Source: an uncultured Lachnospiraceae bacterium
Lineage (GTDB): Bacteria > Bacillota_A > Clostridia > Lachnospirales > Lachnospiraceae
Direction of reading: 5' to 3'
Length of the DNA stretch: 17,979 bases
NCBI GenBank assembly: GCA_910585655.1
Contig: CAJUFW010000040.1
Span: 3,530-21,508 of the forward strand
Shown: positions 6,081 to 13,826 of the stretch, piece by piece
Layout of the letters: each line of letters opens with the position of its first letter
Position numbering within the stretch: the stretch's first letter is position 1
The notes under the pieces: generated by a model
Seen by the model: only the letters and a program-made list of their open reading frames with translations
Told to the model about the DNA's origin: nothing
The model's database searches: none
Position numbers and translations under genes: made by a program

Positions 6081-7442
6081 ATGGCCAAGAAGGTAGCATT
6101 TGATTCTTCTACTGCGAGGAAGTTTCTTTCCGGAAACGAACTGCAGATGGTAGAAGCAATCGCGGAAGCAGCAAAGACGACACTGATAACTGGAAGTGGC
6201 GCCGGAAATGATTTTTTAGGATGGATCAATCTTCCGGTGGATTATGACAAGGAAGAGTTTTCTCGTATTAAAAAAGCAGCCGAGAAAATTCAAAAGGATT
6301 CCGACGTTCTGATTGTGATTGGAATTGGTGGATCCTATCTGGGAGCAAGAGCAGCGATTGAATTTTTACGCCATAGTTTTTACAACAACCTGCCGAAAGA
6401 AATCCGAAAGACACCAGAGATTTATTTCTGCGGGAACAACATTAGTTCTACCTATTTGACACATTTGATGGAGATTGTCGGAGAACGGGATTTTTCCGTT
6501 AATATCATCAGCAAATCCGGGACGACGACAGAACCGGCGATTGCTTTCCGTATTTTTAAGGAAAAGTTAATTGCGAAATATGGCAAGGAAGAAGCAAACA
6601 AGCGTATCTATGCGACGACTGACCGTGCGAAGGGAGCGCTCAAGGATCTGGCAAATGAAGAGGGATATGAGAGCTTTGTTGTGCCGGATGATGTGGGCGG
6701 GCGTTATTCCGTTTTAACGGCGGTAGGTCTTTTGCCGATTGCCGTCAGCGGTGCGAATATCGACGAGCTGATGGCAGGCGCCGCCGAGATGCGGGAGCAG
6801 TGCCTGAATGCTTCTTTTGAAGAAAACGATGCGGTTCGGTATGCGGCAGTTCGTAATATTTTGCTGCGGAAAGGGAAATCCATTGAGATTTTATCTAATT
6901 ATGAGCCGTCTTTCCATTATGTAGGCGAATGGTGGAAGCAGCTTTATGGCGAGAGTGAAGGCAAGGATCAGAAAGGTATTTTCCCGGCTGCTGTGGATTT
7001 GACTACAGATCTGCACTCTATGGGACAGTTTATCCAGGATGGGCAAAGGACGATGTTTGAGACGGTAGTCAACATTGAAACACCAGCCTGCGAGCTGACT
7101 ATGGGAGAGGAAGCAGTCAATACAGACGGCTTGAATTACCTGGCTGGAAAGACCATTGACTTTGTGAATAAGAGCGCGATGAAGGGAACCTTGCTGGCTC
7201 ATATTGACGGTGGTGTGCCGAATCTGGTAGTAACCGTACCGGAAAAGAGCGAGCGCTGCTTAGGACAGTTGTTCTATTTCTTTGAGTTTGCCTGTGGTGT
7301 GAGCGGCTATATATTGGGCGTTAACCCATTTGACCAGCCGGGAGTGGAAAGCTACAAGAAAAATATGTTTGCTCTGCTTGGTAAGCCAGGCTATGAAGAG
7401 CGGCAGGCAGATCTGTTAAAACGGCTAGAGGAGATGCAGTAA
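6081..7442 (+). CDS. pgi: Glucose-6-phosphate isomerase
   Basis: 453 aa, the normal size for Firmicute enzymes. It interconverts glucose 6-phosphate and fructose 6-phosphate in glycolysis/gluconeogenesis, in the cytosol. The two SIS sugar-phosphate domains are visible: GIGGSYLGARAAIE and SKSGTTTEPAIAF bind the phosphate; DDVGGRYSVLTAVG matches PGI signature 1; YGESEGKDQKG holds the catalytic Glu; TDLHSMGQFIQDG follows; and NPFDQPGVESYKK matches signature 2 with the catalytic Lys. AAGGAG (6066-6071) lies 9 nt before the ATG at 6081, so the frame upstream to 6036 is not used. It appears monocistronic, with its own promoter and a hairpin after the stop. Confidence 0.97.
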   Translation: MAKKVAFDSSTARKFLSGNELQMVEAIAEAAKTTLITGSGAGNDFLGWINLPVDYDKEEFSRIKKAAEKIQKDSDVLIVIGIGGSYLGARAAIEFLRHSFYNNLPKEIRKTPEIYFCGNNISSTYLTHLMEIVGERDFSVNIISKSGTTTEPAIAFRIFKEKLIAKYGKEEANKRIYATTDRAKGALKDLANEEGYESFVVPDDVGGRYSVLTAVGLLPIAVSGANIDELMAGAAEMREQCLNASFEENDAVRYAAVRNILLRKGKSIEILSNYEPSFHYVGEWWKQLYGESEGKDQKGIFPAAVDLTTDLHSMGQFIQDGQRTMFETVVNIETPACELTMGEEAVNTDGLNYLAGKTIDFVNKSAMKGTLLAHIDGGVPNLVVTVPEKSERCLGQLFYFFEFACGVSGYILGVNPFDQPGVESYKKNMFALLGKPGYEERQADLLKRLEEMQ

Positions 7443-7467
7443 AGCCAAAAAGATAATTTTGCGAACC

Positions 7468-7506
7468 AAAGCCCCGGTAGGAATGGAAACAGCCTGCCAG
7501 GGCTTT
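7468..7506 (+). terminator. Hairpin downstream of pgi, candidate terminator
   Basis: AAAGCCC-c-GGTAGG pairs with CCTGCC-a-GGGCTTT around an 11 nt loop: 13 bp including one G-T wobble, plus one internal mismatch. It lies 26 bp after the pgi stop. Only three Ts follow directly before an AT-rich stretch, so termination may be partial, or the hairpin may protect the 3' end of the mRNA. Confidence 0.55.
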
Positions 7507-7534
7507 GATTATAATGACGGCAGAAACGTATGAT
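7505..7534 (+). promoter_or_regulatory. Possible promoter of the thioesterase gene
   Basis: TTGATT (7505-7510), 18 bp spacer, TATGAT (7529-7534). It overlaps the 3' end of the post-pgi hairpin. The -10 is good; moderate support. Confidence 0.4.
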
Positions 7535-7542
7535 AAAAAATA

Positions 7543-7582
7543 AATAAAACAGAATAAAGCAGAATAAAGCAGGATAAAACAG
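7543..7582 (+). repeat. Four 10-bp tandem repeats abutting the thioesterase ribosome site
   Basis: Units AATAAAACAG, AATAAAGCAG, AATAAAGCAG and GATAAAACAG follow one another without gaps at 7543, 7553, 7563 and 7573. The last unit runs straight into GAG, making the Shine-Dalgarno CAGGAG (7580-7585), 8 nt before the ATG at 7594. The repeat is therefore in the 5' untranslated region. Confidence 0.85.
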
Positions 7583-7593
7583 GAGCATAAAAG

Positions 7594-8070
7594 ATGAAAG
7601 AAAATGCAAAACGGGTAGCGGATTCCCTTACCGAGCAGGTACACATTTTGATGTATTCGGATATCAACGGTCAGAATCGTCTGTTTGGCGGGCAACTGTT
7701 AAAATGGATTGACGAAGTAGCAGGAGTCACCGCCAGAAGGCATTGCGGACGGAACGTAACGACCGCTTCGATCGATCAGCTTTCCTTTAAAGACGGGGCG
7801 TATTTAAACGAAACAGTGGTGTTAGTCGGACGTGTAACGTATGTCGGGCGTACCTCCATGGAAGTGAGGGTAGATACTTACCGGGAGGATGGAGACGGGA
7901 TGCGTTATGCGATAAATCGTGCCTATTTTGTAATGGTATCTATGGGAGAGGATGGGCGTCCGACTCCGGTTCCGGAGTTGATCGTAGAGAGCGAGGGCGA
8001 AAAGATAGAATGGGAAAACGGAAAGAAGCGCCGGGAGCTACGGATGATAAGGCGGAAGGAAGGGTATTAG
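7594..8070 (+). CDS. Hotdog-fold acyl-CoA thioesterase
   Basis: 158 aa, cytosolic. It hydrolyses acyl-CoA to free CoA and fatty acid; the chain-length preference cannot be read. The single hotdog domain has the ACOT/YciA-type pattern: MYSDINGQNRLFGGQLLKWID (the strand and central hotdog helix with the Asn and Gly-Gly pattern), IDQLSFKDGAYLNETVVLVG and VGRTSMEVRV. A charged C-terminal tail (about 130-158) extends beyond the domain. The start is fixed by CAGGAG at 7580-7585. It is transcribed after pgi, probably from its own promoter, with the tandem repeat above in its leader. Confidence 0.88.
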   Translation: MKENAKRVADSLTEQVHILMYSDINGQNRLFGGQLLKWIDEVAGVTARRHCGRNVTTASIDQLSFKDGAYLNETVVLVGRVTYVGRTSMEVRVDTYREDGDGMRYAINRAYFVMVSMGEDGRPTPVPELIVESEGEKIEWENGKKRRELRMIRRKEGY

Positions 8071-8115
8071 GGCAAATGCCTTTTGTAAAAAAGTTGAAAA
8101 TTGGCAAGAATCTAC

Positions 8116-8145
8116 TAGACAGAATCCTTCTGTCCGTGCTATAAT
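8116..8145 (+). promoter_or_regulatory. Promoter and overlapping operator of the GH3 operon
   Basis: TAGACA (8116-8121), 18 bp spacer, consensus TATAAT (8140-8145), about 54 bp upstream of the GH3 start. A perfect inverted repeat, GACAGAA-TCC-TTCTGTC (8118-8134), covers the -35 and half of the spacer, exactly where a repressor would block RNA polymerase. No regulator gene is adjacent. The rest of 8071-8198 holds only a short GGCA-aa-TGCC-TTTT hairpin after the thioesterase stop. Confidence 0.65.
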
Positions 8146-8198
8146 GAGAATATTAAAGTTCAGTGACTAAACTATATAAAAGGAATGGAGGATCTGTT

Positions 8199-10895
8199 AT
8201 GGAGGGCTATAAAAATAAGGAGCTGTCCTTTCAGGAGCGGGCAGTTGATCTGGTATCCCGGATGAGCTTAGAAGAAAAGGTAAGCCAGGTGGGAAATGTG
8301 GCTTCGGCGATTCCAAGGCTGGAGGTTCCGGCTTATAATTATTGGAGCGAAGCGTCGCATGGCATTACCGGGATTTTTAAGACGCACAAAATGGATGTGA
8401 CAATTTTTCCGGTCTGCCTGGCAATGAGCAATACCTGGGACAGAGAACGGATCGAGGAGGTAGCGGAAACGATTTCCGATGAAATCCGGGCGTATCATAA
8501 TTTAGAGGGAGACGAGCTACATTTCTGGTGTCCGACAATCAATCTTACGAGAGATCCGAGGTGGGGAAGGAACGATGAAAGCTTTGGAGAGGATCCTTTC
8601 TTAGCCGGTAAACTTTCTGCCCATTATATTCGGGGAATTCAGAATTTTCCAGCAACCCAGGGCGTTCAGGAGACAAACGGGGAATCCTATTTAAAGGCAG
8701 TCGCTACCCCAAAGCATTATGCCTTAAACAACAGCGAATGCAACCGTCATACCGGCTCCTCTGATGTAGACGAGGCGACGCTGCGGGAATATTATTGTAA
8801 GGTGTTTGAATATGCGGTACGGGAAGGTTTTGCCCAGTCGATTATGACCTCTTATAACCGAGTAAACGGAGTTCCGTCTTCGGTCAATACACAGATGCTT
8901 CAGACCCTGCTACGGGAGGAATGGGGATTTGACGGCTTTGTAGTATCCGACTGCGGGGCAGTGGCGGACGTCTATGCCAATTCTAACTTTAACGGTGGAA
9001 AAGCCGGGCATTTTTATGCCAAGAGCATGGAGGAGGCTTCGGCAATGTCGCTTACCGCGGGAACGGATATGTCCTGCGGCAGAGAACATAAAATGGCTTT
9101 GCTTTCTGCGGTAGAACAAGGATTGATTACAGAGGATGTGATCGATCGGGCGCTGGTGCATATCTTTACGGTTCGCTTCCGCTTAGGTTTGTTTGAAGGC
9201 GAAGGACAGGAGCCATACGCTTCCTTAGGGACTGCCGACACCAGTGAAAATCTAAAGCATCAAAAATTGGCAGAGCGTTTGGCAGAAGAGTCAATTGTTC
9301 TTTTAAAGAATGAGAATCAGTTGCTGCCGCTGTCTGCCGAGAAAACAAAACGAATTTTGGTAGTAGGACCAAACGCAGTTTACCGTCAGCTAGGCGGCTA
9401 CAGCGCAGGGGAAAGCGGAATGATTGATTCCACGGTAAATATTCTGCCTCTTTCCGGGATTCGGGAGAGCGCCGAAAAGCTGGGGATTCAGGTAGAATAT
9501 GCCAAGGGATGGAATAAGAGTAAAAAAGGCAATCCGTTCGGACAGGGCAGCGACGAGGAAGAGGGATTGCAGCCGCTTCCGGGCGCAGAGAACGGGGAGG
9601 AAGAAGGCTTACAGCCGCTTCCAGGCGCAGAGACAGGAGAGATCGATTTATCCGCGATTCCGGGGATGGAAGAGGCGACGATGGACATTTCTCCGTTTAT
9701 GAAGAGTGCGATGGCTGCGAAGCAGTTTAAAAAGCGTTTTCCGGTGGAAGACGAAGAAAAAGGAATAGGCGATGAAGAATTGTGGAGCCGGGCAAAAAAA
9801 CTGGCAGCAGAGGTAGATACGGTTGTAGTAATCGCCGGAACCGATCCAAGCGTGGCGAGCGAGGAAAGCGATCGTGCCGATATGAGTCTTCCATATGGGC
9901 AGGATGAAAAGATTCAGGAGCTGTTGGCAATCAATCCGAATACGGTAGTATTTTGTATGACACTGGGTCCGGTGACAGGCGCTTTTATCGAAAAAACTCC
10001 GGCATTGGCAGCGGCTTATTTTGGAGGTCAGGCGCAGGGACGCGGAATCGCGCACGTCTTGTTCGGCGAGTACAATCCGTCCGGAAGGCTGACCGAGACT
10101 TGGTATTTGTCGGATAAGGACTTGCCGCCGATCTCTCAGTACGGCATCCGCCCGAAGGATACCGATACCGGAAAAGGTCGGACCTATCAGTATTTTACCG
10201 ATCCGGTACAATTCCCGTTTGGGCATGGGCTTTCGTATACCAGGTTCGGCTACCGGAATTTTGCCCTGGATAAAACGGACTACGATGCAAATGATACCAT
10301 CCGTGTTCAGGTAGAAGTGACAAACGAGGGTAGCAGCTTTGGCGGAGAGGTAGTACAGCTTTATGTGCAAAAGCAGATACCGGAGAAAATGGCTGATAAC
10401 AAGCCGCTGCGTCAGCTCAAGGGCTTTAGCAAGCTGTTTTTGGAGCCAGGGGAAACCAAGACGGTTACGATAGAAGTACCATGGAAGGAAATAACGTTCT
10501 GGAATAATCATTTGAGCCGTTACACTGTGGAGCCTGGAAGCTACCGTTTCTGGCTGGGCAGAAGTGCGGCGGAAGCAGATATCATCGCAGAGACTATCGT
10601 AACGGTAGCAGGGGAATGGAACGCTCCTTTGACTACGGTGACGGCAGAGGCAGAACGCTATGTGCTGTCTGCCGGAGAGCAGACCAAGGTTCTTACGACT
10701 GCTACTATGGAGGATAGCGTGCAGGTATGCCTGTATAGTCACAAGCCAGTCTTTACCAGCAGCAACGAGGCAGTGGCGAGCGTGGATCAGCAAGGTATTG
10801 TTACCGGAAAGAGCGCAGGCGCGGTGAAGATTACAGCCAGTGTAACGGTAGAGGGTGTGACAAAGAGTGCCTGCGTGCCGATTGCGGTAAAGTAA
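8199..10895 (+). CDS. Glycoside hydrolase family 3 (beta-glucosidase/beta-xylosidase type) with C-terminal Big_2-like domain
   Basis: 898 aa. A retaining glycosidase releasing terminal beta-linked sugars from oligosaccharides or glycosides. Domains in order: GH3 N-terminal barrel (about 20-330, with EASHGI, NLTRDPRWGRNDESFGEDP, KHYALNNSE and nucleophile Asp251 in VVSDCGAV); GH3 C-terminal domain (about 362-690) with the likely acid/base Glu555 in ASEESDRADMSLP; an Fn3-like domain (about 695-795); and an Ig-like Big_2 domain (about 810-898, with SSNEAVASVDQQGIVTGKSA). There is no signal peptide. An acidic insertion in the C-terminal domain holds a 14-residue repeat. The ATG at 8199 follows GGAGGA by 6 nt; an in-frame GTG at 8163 lacks a ribosome site. 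First gene of a four-gene operon. The exact sugar is not predictable. Confidence 0.93.
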   Translation: MEGYKNKELSFQERAVDLVSRMSLEEKVSQVGNVASAIPRLEVPAYNYWSEASHGITGIFKTHKMDVTIFPVCLAMSNTWDRERIEEVAETISDEIRAYHNLEGDELHFWCPTINLTRDPRWGRNDESFGEDPFLAGKLSAHYIRGIQNFPATQGVQETNGESYLKAVATPKHYALNNSECNRHTGSSDVDEATLREYYCKVFEYAVREGFAQSIMTSYNRVNGVPSSVNTQMLQTLLREEWGFDGFVVSDCGAVADVYANSNFNGGKAGHFYAKSMEEASAMSLTAGTDMSCGREHKMALLSAVEQGLITEDVIDRALVHIFTVRFRLGLFEGEGQEPYASLGTADTSENLKHQKLAERLAEESIVLLKNENQLLPLSAEKTKRILVVGPNAVYRQLGGYSAGESGMIDSTVNILPLSGIRESAEKLGIQVEYAKGWNKSKKGNPFGQGSDEEEGLQPLPGAENGEEEGLQPLPGAETGEIDLSAIPGMEEATMDISPFMKSAMAAKQFKKRFPVEDEEKGIGDEELWSRAKKLAAEVDTVVVIAGTDPSVASEESDRADMSLPYGQDEKIQELLAINPNTVVFCMTLGPVTGAFIEKTPALAAAYFGGQAQGRGIAHVLFGEYNPSGRLTETWYLSDKDLPPISQYGIRPKDTDTGKGRTYQYFTDPVQFPFGHGLSYTRFGYRNFALDKTDYDANDTIRVQVEVTNEGSSFGGEVVQLYVQKQIPEKMADNKPLRQLKGFSKLFLEPGETKTVTIEVPWKEITFWNNHLSRYTVEPGSYRFWLGRSAAEADIIAETIVTVAGEWNAPLTTVTAEAERYVLSAGEQTKVLTTATMEDSVQVCLYSHKPVFTSSNEAVASVDQQGIVTGKSAGAVKITASVTVEGVTKSACVPIAVK
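9555..9638 (+). repeat. In-frame 42-bp tandem duplication in the GH3 gene
   Basis: Two copies with a period of exactly 42 bp (9555 and 9597) encode EEEGLQPLPGAENG and EEEGLQPLPGAETG. A third, degenerate match may follow (DLSAIPGMEEAT). The copies differ at several mostly synonymous positions, so the duplication is not brand new. It lies in an acidic, Pro/Gly-rich insertion of the GH3 C-terminal domain. Confidence 0.85.
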
Positions 10896-10897
10896 AA

Positions 10898-11752
10898 GTG
10901 ATCAAAGTGGAAATAGAATCTTTTGTGAAATACTGCCAGTCAGAGGATGGGAAAAGAGGGCTGGCAGTTGATAAAGAAGGGTATTTGTGGAGAGGCGGAA
11001 AGCAGGAAGGCTCCGATCAGGAGGCGTTCTGGCAGTGGGAGCAATTTGACTTTAACAAAGAATATCAGGGTTATTATCCACCTTGTAGCTTTACCGCCGT
11101 CGCCTGGACGGAGGGCGGATTTCTGGCAGCAGGAATGGAAACGGAGTCTGCCCGGAGCCGTCCGGCGGCATATTCTTCTTTGCGGGGCAGTGTGTGGCAG
11201 CCGGAGAATCTAAAGGCTCTTACTGCAGACGGAGTGCTTACGCCGACGGAACCGATTTTGGATATCTGCCCGGATAAGTCTTCCGGTCAAATCTTTTTGT
11301 TAGGCGGCAGAGGACAGGTGATTACTCTGACAGGCTGCCCGAATTGTGTTAAGATTAGCCATTTTACGGATCAGGATATCCTAAAGGGAGAAATCGCAGG
11401 GGAGTTTTTACGACTGACCCTGGCAGACGGGACATTAAAAGACATCCATCTTCATGCTGCCCTGCAGCTTCACCTGTCCAGAGAGGCAGCAAAGGAAAAG
11501 CAGCGTCAGGGCGGGATTTTGGTATATGTAGGAACGGGAGAAGGTGTGTTTGAGGACTTTCCGGAGGTATTGGTCTGCCCGCTGCCAAGACTTAACGCAT
11601 TTTTACAGACTTGCCCCAAGGAACAAATATTGGTATTTCTGTGTGAATCCGGAGTAAAAGCGGAGGCGGCAGCAAAGAGCGCCAGAGCGCAGGGATATGA
11701 ACAGGCATATTATATAGGGAAAAATATCATTAGTGCAGAAGGGAGAGGATAA
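10898..11752 (+). CDS. Uncharacterised protein with rhodanese-like C-terminal domain
   Basis: 284 aa, no signal peptide or membrane span; not recognised as a whole. The first 190 residues are beta-rich with short repeated strand patterns (DKEGYLWRGG, AVAWTEGGFLAAGM, SGQIFLLGGRGQVITLTG) reminiscent of beta-propeller blades, plus a CPNC motif (Cys147, Cys150). The last 70 residues look like a rhodanese domain: a PLPRLNAFL strand/helix, then QILVFLCESGVKAEAA with candidate catalytic Cys249 in the active-site loop, then AQGYEQAYYIGKNI. A role in sulfur transfer or redox sensing is an inference. It starts with GTG 2 nt after the GH3 stop, with no clear ribosome site, so translation is probably coupled. 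The next gene begins 1 nt after its stop. Confidence 0.7.
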   Translation: MIKVEIESFVKYCQSEDGKRGLAVDKEGYLWRGGKQEGSDQEAFWQWEQFDFNKEYQGYYPPCSFTAVAWTEGGFLAAGMETESARSRPAAYSSLRGSVWQPENLKALTADGVLTPTEPILDICPDKSSGQIFLLGGRGQVITLTGCPNCVKISHFTDQDILKGEIAGEFLRLTLADGTLKDIHLHAALQLHLSREAAKEKQRQGGILVYVGTGEGVFEDFPEVLVCPLPRLNAFLQTCPKEQILVFLCESGVKAEAAAKSARAQGYEQAYYIGKNIISAEGRG

Positions 11753-11753
11753 G

Positions 11754-12554
11754 ATGACAAAATGGAATGATTTGGATACCGGAAAATACGAAGGAATGCT
11801 TGCACAGACCATAGTGATTCCAGGGCATGGAGACAAGCCTCTTTGGGCGTATGACTGTCGTCCTCTGGGAGTGGAGAAGGTTCCTGGGGTTGTGCTGATT
11901 CCGCATATGCCAGGCTGGGATGAATTTTACCGGGAGACTGCCAGACGTTTTGCAGCGCATGGTTATCATGTAGTATGCCCGGATATTTTCCGGGATTTCG
12001 GTACGGGAAATCCAGCCGAGGTAGCGACTGCCGCCAGAGAAGCCGGGGGGACGCCGGATGAAACTGTGATGGCAGACTGTAAAGCTTCGCTTCAGTTTTT
12101 AAATATCCAGCCGGATTCCAATGGTAAGGTAGGCGTGATTGGTACTTGCTCCGGCGGACGTCATGCGTTTTTGGCTGCCTGTACGGTAGAAGGATTTTCT
12201 GCGGCAGTTGACTGCTGGGGCGGCGGTGTAGTAGCAGCACCGGAAGAGGCGACGGCAGCTCGTCCGGTAGCGCCGATCGAATATGCAGAAAAGCTAAGTT
12301 GCCCGCTTTTGGGCATTTTTGGAAATGACGATCGGAATCCAACAAAAGAGGCGGTAGACGAGTTGGAAGCCAAGTTGAAAGAGCTGCATAAGGAATATCA
12401 ATTCTTCCGCTATGACGGCGCCGGACATGGTTTTTGGTATTACCATAGCCCGATGTACCGCCAGGAACAGGCGATGGATTCCTGGGAAAAGGTTCTGACA
12501 TTTTTTGAGGAGCAGTTAAAGGACGAAGGAACAAAAAAGGAACTTACGGAGTAG
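11754..12554 (+). CDS. Dienelactone hydrolase family protein (alpha/beta hydrolase, Cys nucleophile)
   Basis: 266 aa, cytosolic. The family hydrolyses lactones and esters with a Cys-Asp-His triad. The nucleophile elbow is IGTCSGGRHAF with Cys132; Asp192 or Asp193 in FGNDDRNPT and His225 in DGAGHGFWYY complete the triad. The oxyanion region is VVLIPHMPGWDEFYRETARRFAAHGY, with YHVVCPDIF after it, all typical. AGAGGA in front of the ATG at 11754 supports this start over an in-frame GTG at 11733 inside the previous gene. Located third in the operon, 1 nt after the preceding stop and 2 nt before the next start. The substrate is unknown; an ester or lactone liberated by the GH3 enzyme would fit, but that is inference. 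Confidence 0.9.
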   Translation: MTKWNDLDTGKYEGMLAQTIVIPGHGDKPLWAYDCRPLGVEKVPGVVLIPHMPGWDEFYRETARRFAAHGYHVVCPDIFRDFGTGNPAEVATAAREAGGTPDETVMADCKASLQFLNIQPDSNGKVGVIGTCSGGRHAFLAACTVEGFSAAVDCWGGGVVAAPEEATAARPVAPIEYAEKLSCPLLGIFGNDDRNPTKEAVDELEAKLKELHKEYQFFRYDGAGHGFWYYHSPMYRQEQAMDSWEKVLTFFEEQLKDEGTKKELTE

Positions 12555-12556
12555 AA

Positions 12557-13795
12557 ATGGAACAAAGAGAATTTGTAGTGATGGTAAAGCCGATTGGCTC
12601 CCTGTGCAATATGCGCTGTAGTTATTGCTATTATTTGCAGGCAGACAATGGCAGAGCGCCGATGCAATGTATGGAGGAGGATATATTAGAAGCCTTTATC
12701 CGTAACTATTGCCAGAGCGCTGCCGGAGAAGTAATTTCCTTTACCTGGCATGGGGGCGAGCCTACGTTAGCAGGCTTGCCCTTTTACCAAAAGGCGGTGG
12801 CATTGGAGAAACGCTATTGCCCGCCGGGAAAGCAGGTTTGGAACAGTTTACAGACAAACGGCTTGCTGCTAGACGAAGAATGGGCTGATTTTCTGGCAAA
12901 GGAGCAGTTCGATGTAGGAATCAGTATAGACGGCGCGGAGTGGCTTCATGATCTCCACCGTAGGGACGGCGCCGGAGCAGGAACCTATCAGAAGACGGCA
13001 GAGGCGATTAGATGTCTGCAGGAGCGGGGAATCCAGCCGGATTTGCTCTGCACGGTGACAGAAGAGACTGCCCAAAACGGGGTAGAAACCTATCAGGCGT
13101 TAAAGGAGTTTGGAACAGGCTGGATACAGTTTATTCCGATTGTAATACAGACGGCAGAAGAAAAGTCAGTCGGTTCTGCCTCCTATGGCGAGTTTTTAAA
13201 GGACGTATTTGCACAATGGTTTTTTCATGATATGGGCAGGCAGCATGTGCAGCTATTTGACGAGGTAGCGTTGGCTTTGGCGGGCGGAGAGCCGCGTCTT
13301 TGTAACCTCCAGGAAATATGCGGCAATGTATTGGTAGTAGAACGGGACGGGGGTGTTTATTCCTGCGATCATTTTGTGGATCAGGCTCATTTGATTGGTA
13401 ATATAAAAAATGAACGACTGGCTGATCTGCTTCAGTCCAAAAGACAGACAGAGTTTGCCAGGGGAAAAAAGGAAGGACTTACACAGGAATGTCTGGCTTG
13501 CCCATGGCTGCGGATTTGCAGGGGAGGATGCCCAAAGGATCGTTTTGTAACAAGCGGCGAGGGAGAGAAGGGGCATTTTTATCTTTGTGAGGGTATTCGT
13601 TCTTTTCTTTCGTATGCCGAGCCACGGTTAAAAAGAGCGATGGAATTTTCCAGACAGGGCGTTGCCGGAGAGGAAATAATGCGCAGGATGGCAGAGGAGG
13701 AACGGCAGAGCTTTCGCAAAATTAACCGTAACAGTTTATGCCCGTGTGGCAGCGGCAGGAAAGCGAAAAACTGCTGTTTAAAACGGCTGCCGTAA
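12557..13795 (+). CDS. Anaerobic sulfatase maturase-like radical SAM/SPASM protein with C-terminal SEC-C motif
   Basis: 412 aa. anSMEs convert a Cys or Ser of type I sulfatases to formylglycine in the cytosol, using SAM and three 4Fe-4S clusters. The radical SAM motif CNMRCSYCYY supplies Cys17, Cys21 and Cys24; WHGGEPTLAG and SLQTNG are SAM-binding and family segments; SIDG and the SPASM cysteine set (LCNLQEICGN, YSCDHF, CLACPWLRICRGGCP, YLCEG) match anSME. The tail carries a SEC-C zinc motif, CPCGSGRKAKNCC (residues 395-407), more familiar from SecA. GGAG at 12548-12551 overlaps the previous stop, so coupling is likely. No sulfatase with a C/S-x-P/A-x-R motif is encoded in the window, so the substrate must be elsewhere or different. 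Other SPASM peptide-modifying functions are possible. Confidence 0.88.
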   Translation: MEQREFVVMVKPIGSLCNMRCSYCYYLQADNGRAPMQCMEEDILEAFIRNYCQSAAGEVISFTWHGGEPTLAGLPFYQKAVALEKRYCPPGKQVWNSLQTNGLLLDEEWADFLAKEQFDVGISIDGAEWLHDLHRRDGAGAGTYQKTAEAIRCLQERGIQPDLLCTVTEETAQNGVETYQALKEFGTGWIQFIPIVIQTAEEKSVGSASYGEFLKDVFAQWFFHDMGRQHVQLFDEVALALAGGEPRLCNLQEICGNVLVVERDGGVYSCDHFVDQAHLIGNIKNERLADLLQSKRQTEFARGKKEGLTQECLACPWLRICRGGCPKDRFVTSGEGEKGHFYLCEGIRSFLSYAEPRLKRAMEFSRQGVAGEEIMRRMAEEERQSFRKINRNSLCPCGSGRKAKNCCLKRLP

Positions 13796-13826
13796 GCAGA
13801 GTCCCTTAATAAGTATTTAAAATTAG

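Noticed and set aside
9648..10793. 381-codon minus-strand open frame inside the GH3 gene
   Set aside because: Antisense shadow of a clear GH3 coding sequence; His/Arg/Leu-rich composition, no ribosome site and no family motif.
10898..11752. Sulfatase-type modification motif in operon proteins (CPLPR in this protein, CSGGR in the hydrolase)
   Set aside because: Neither fits C/S-x-P/A-x-R: spacing or third residue is wrong, and the CSGGR cysteine is the expected hydrolase nucleophile.
11710..12534. 274-codon minus-strand open frame opposite the dienelactone hydrolase
   Set aside because: Shadow of a gene with a full catalytic triad; composition is low-complexity Pro/Ser/Leu and no domain is recognisable.
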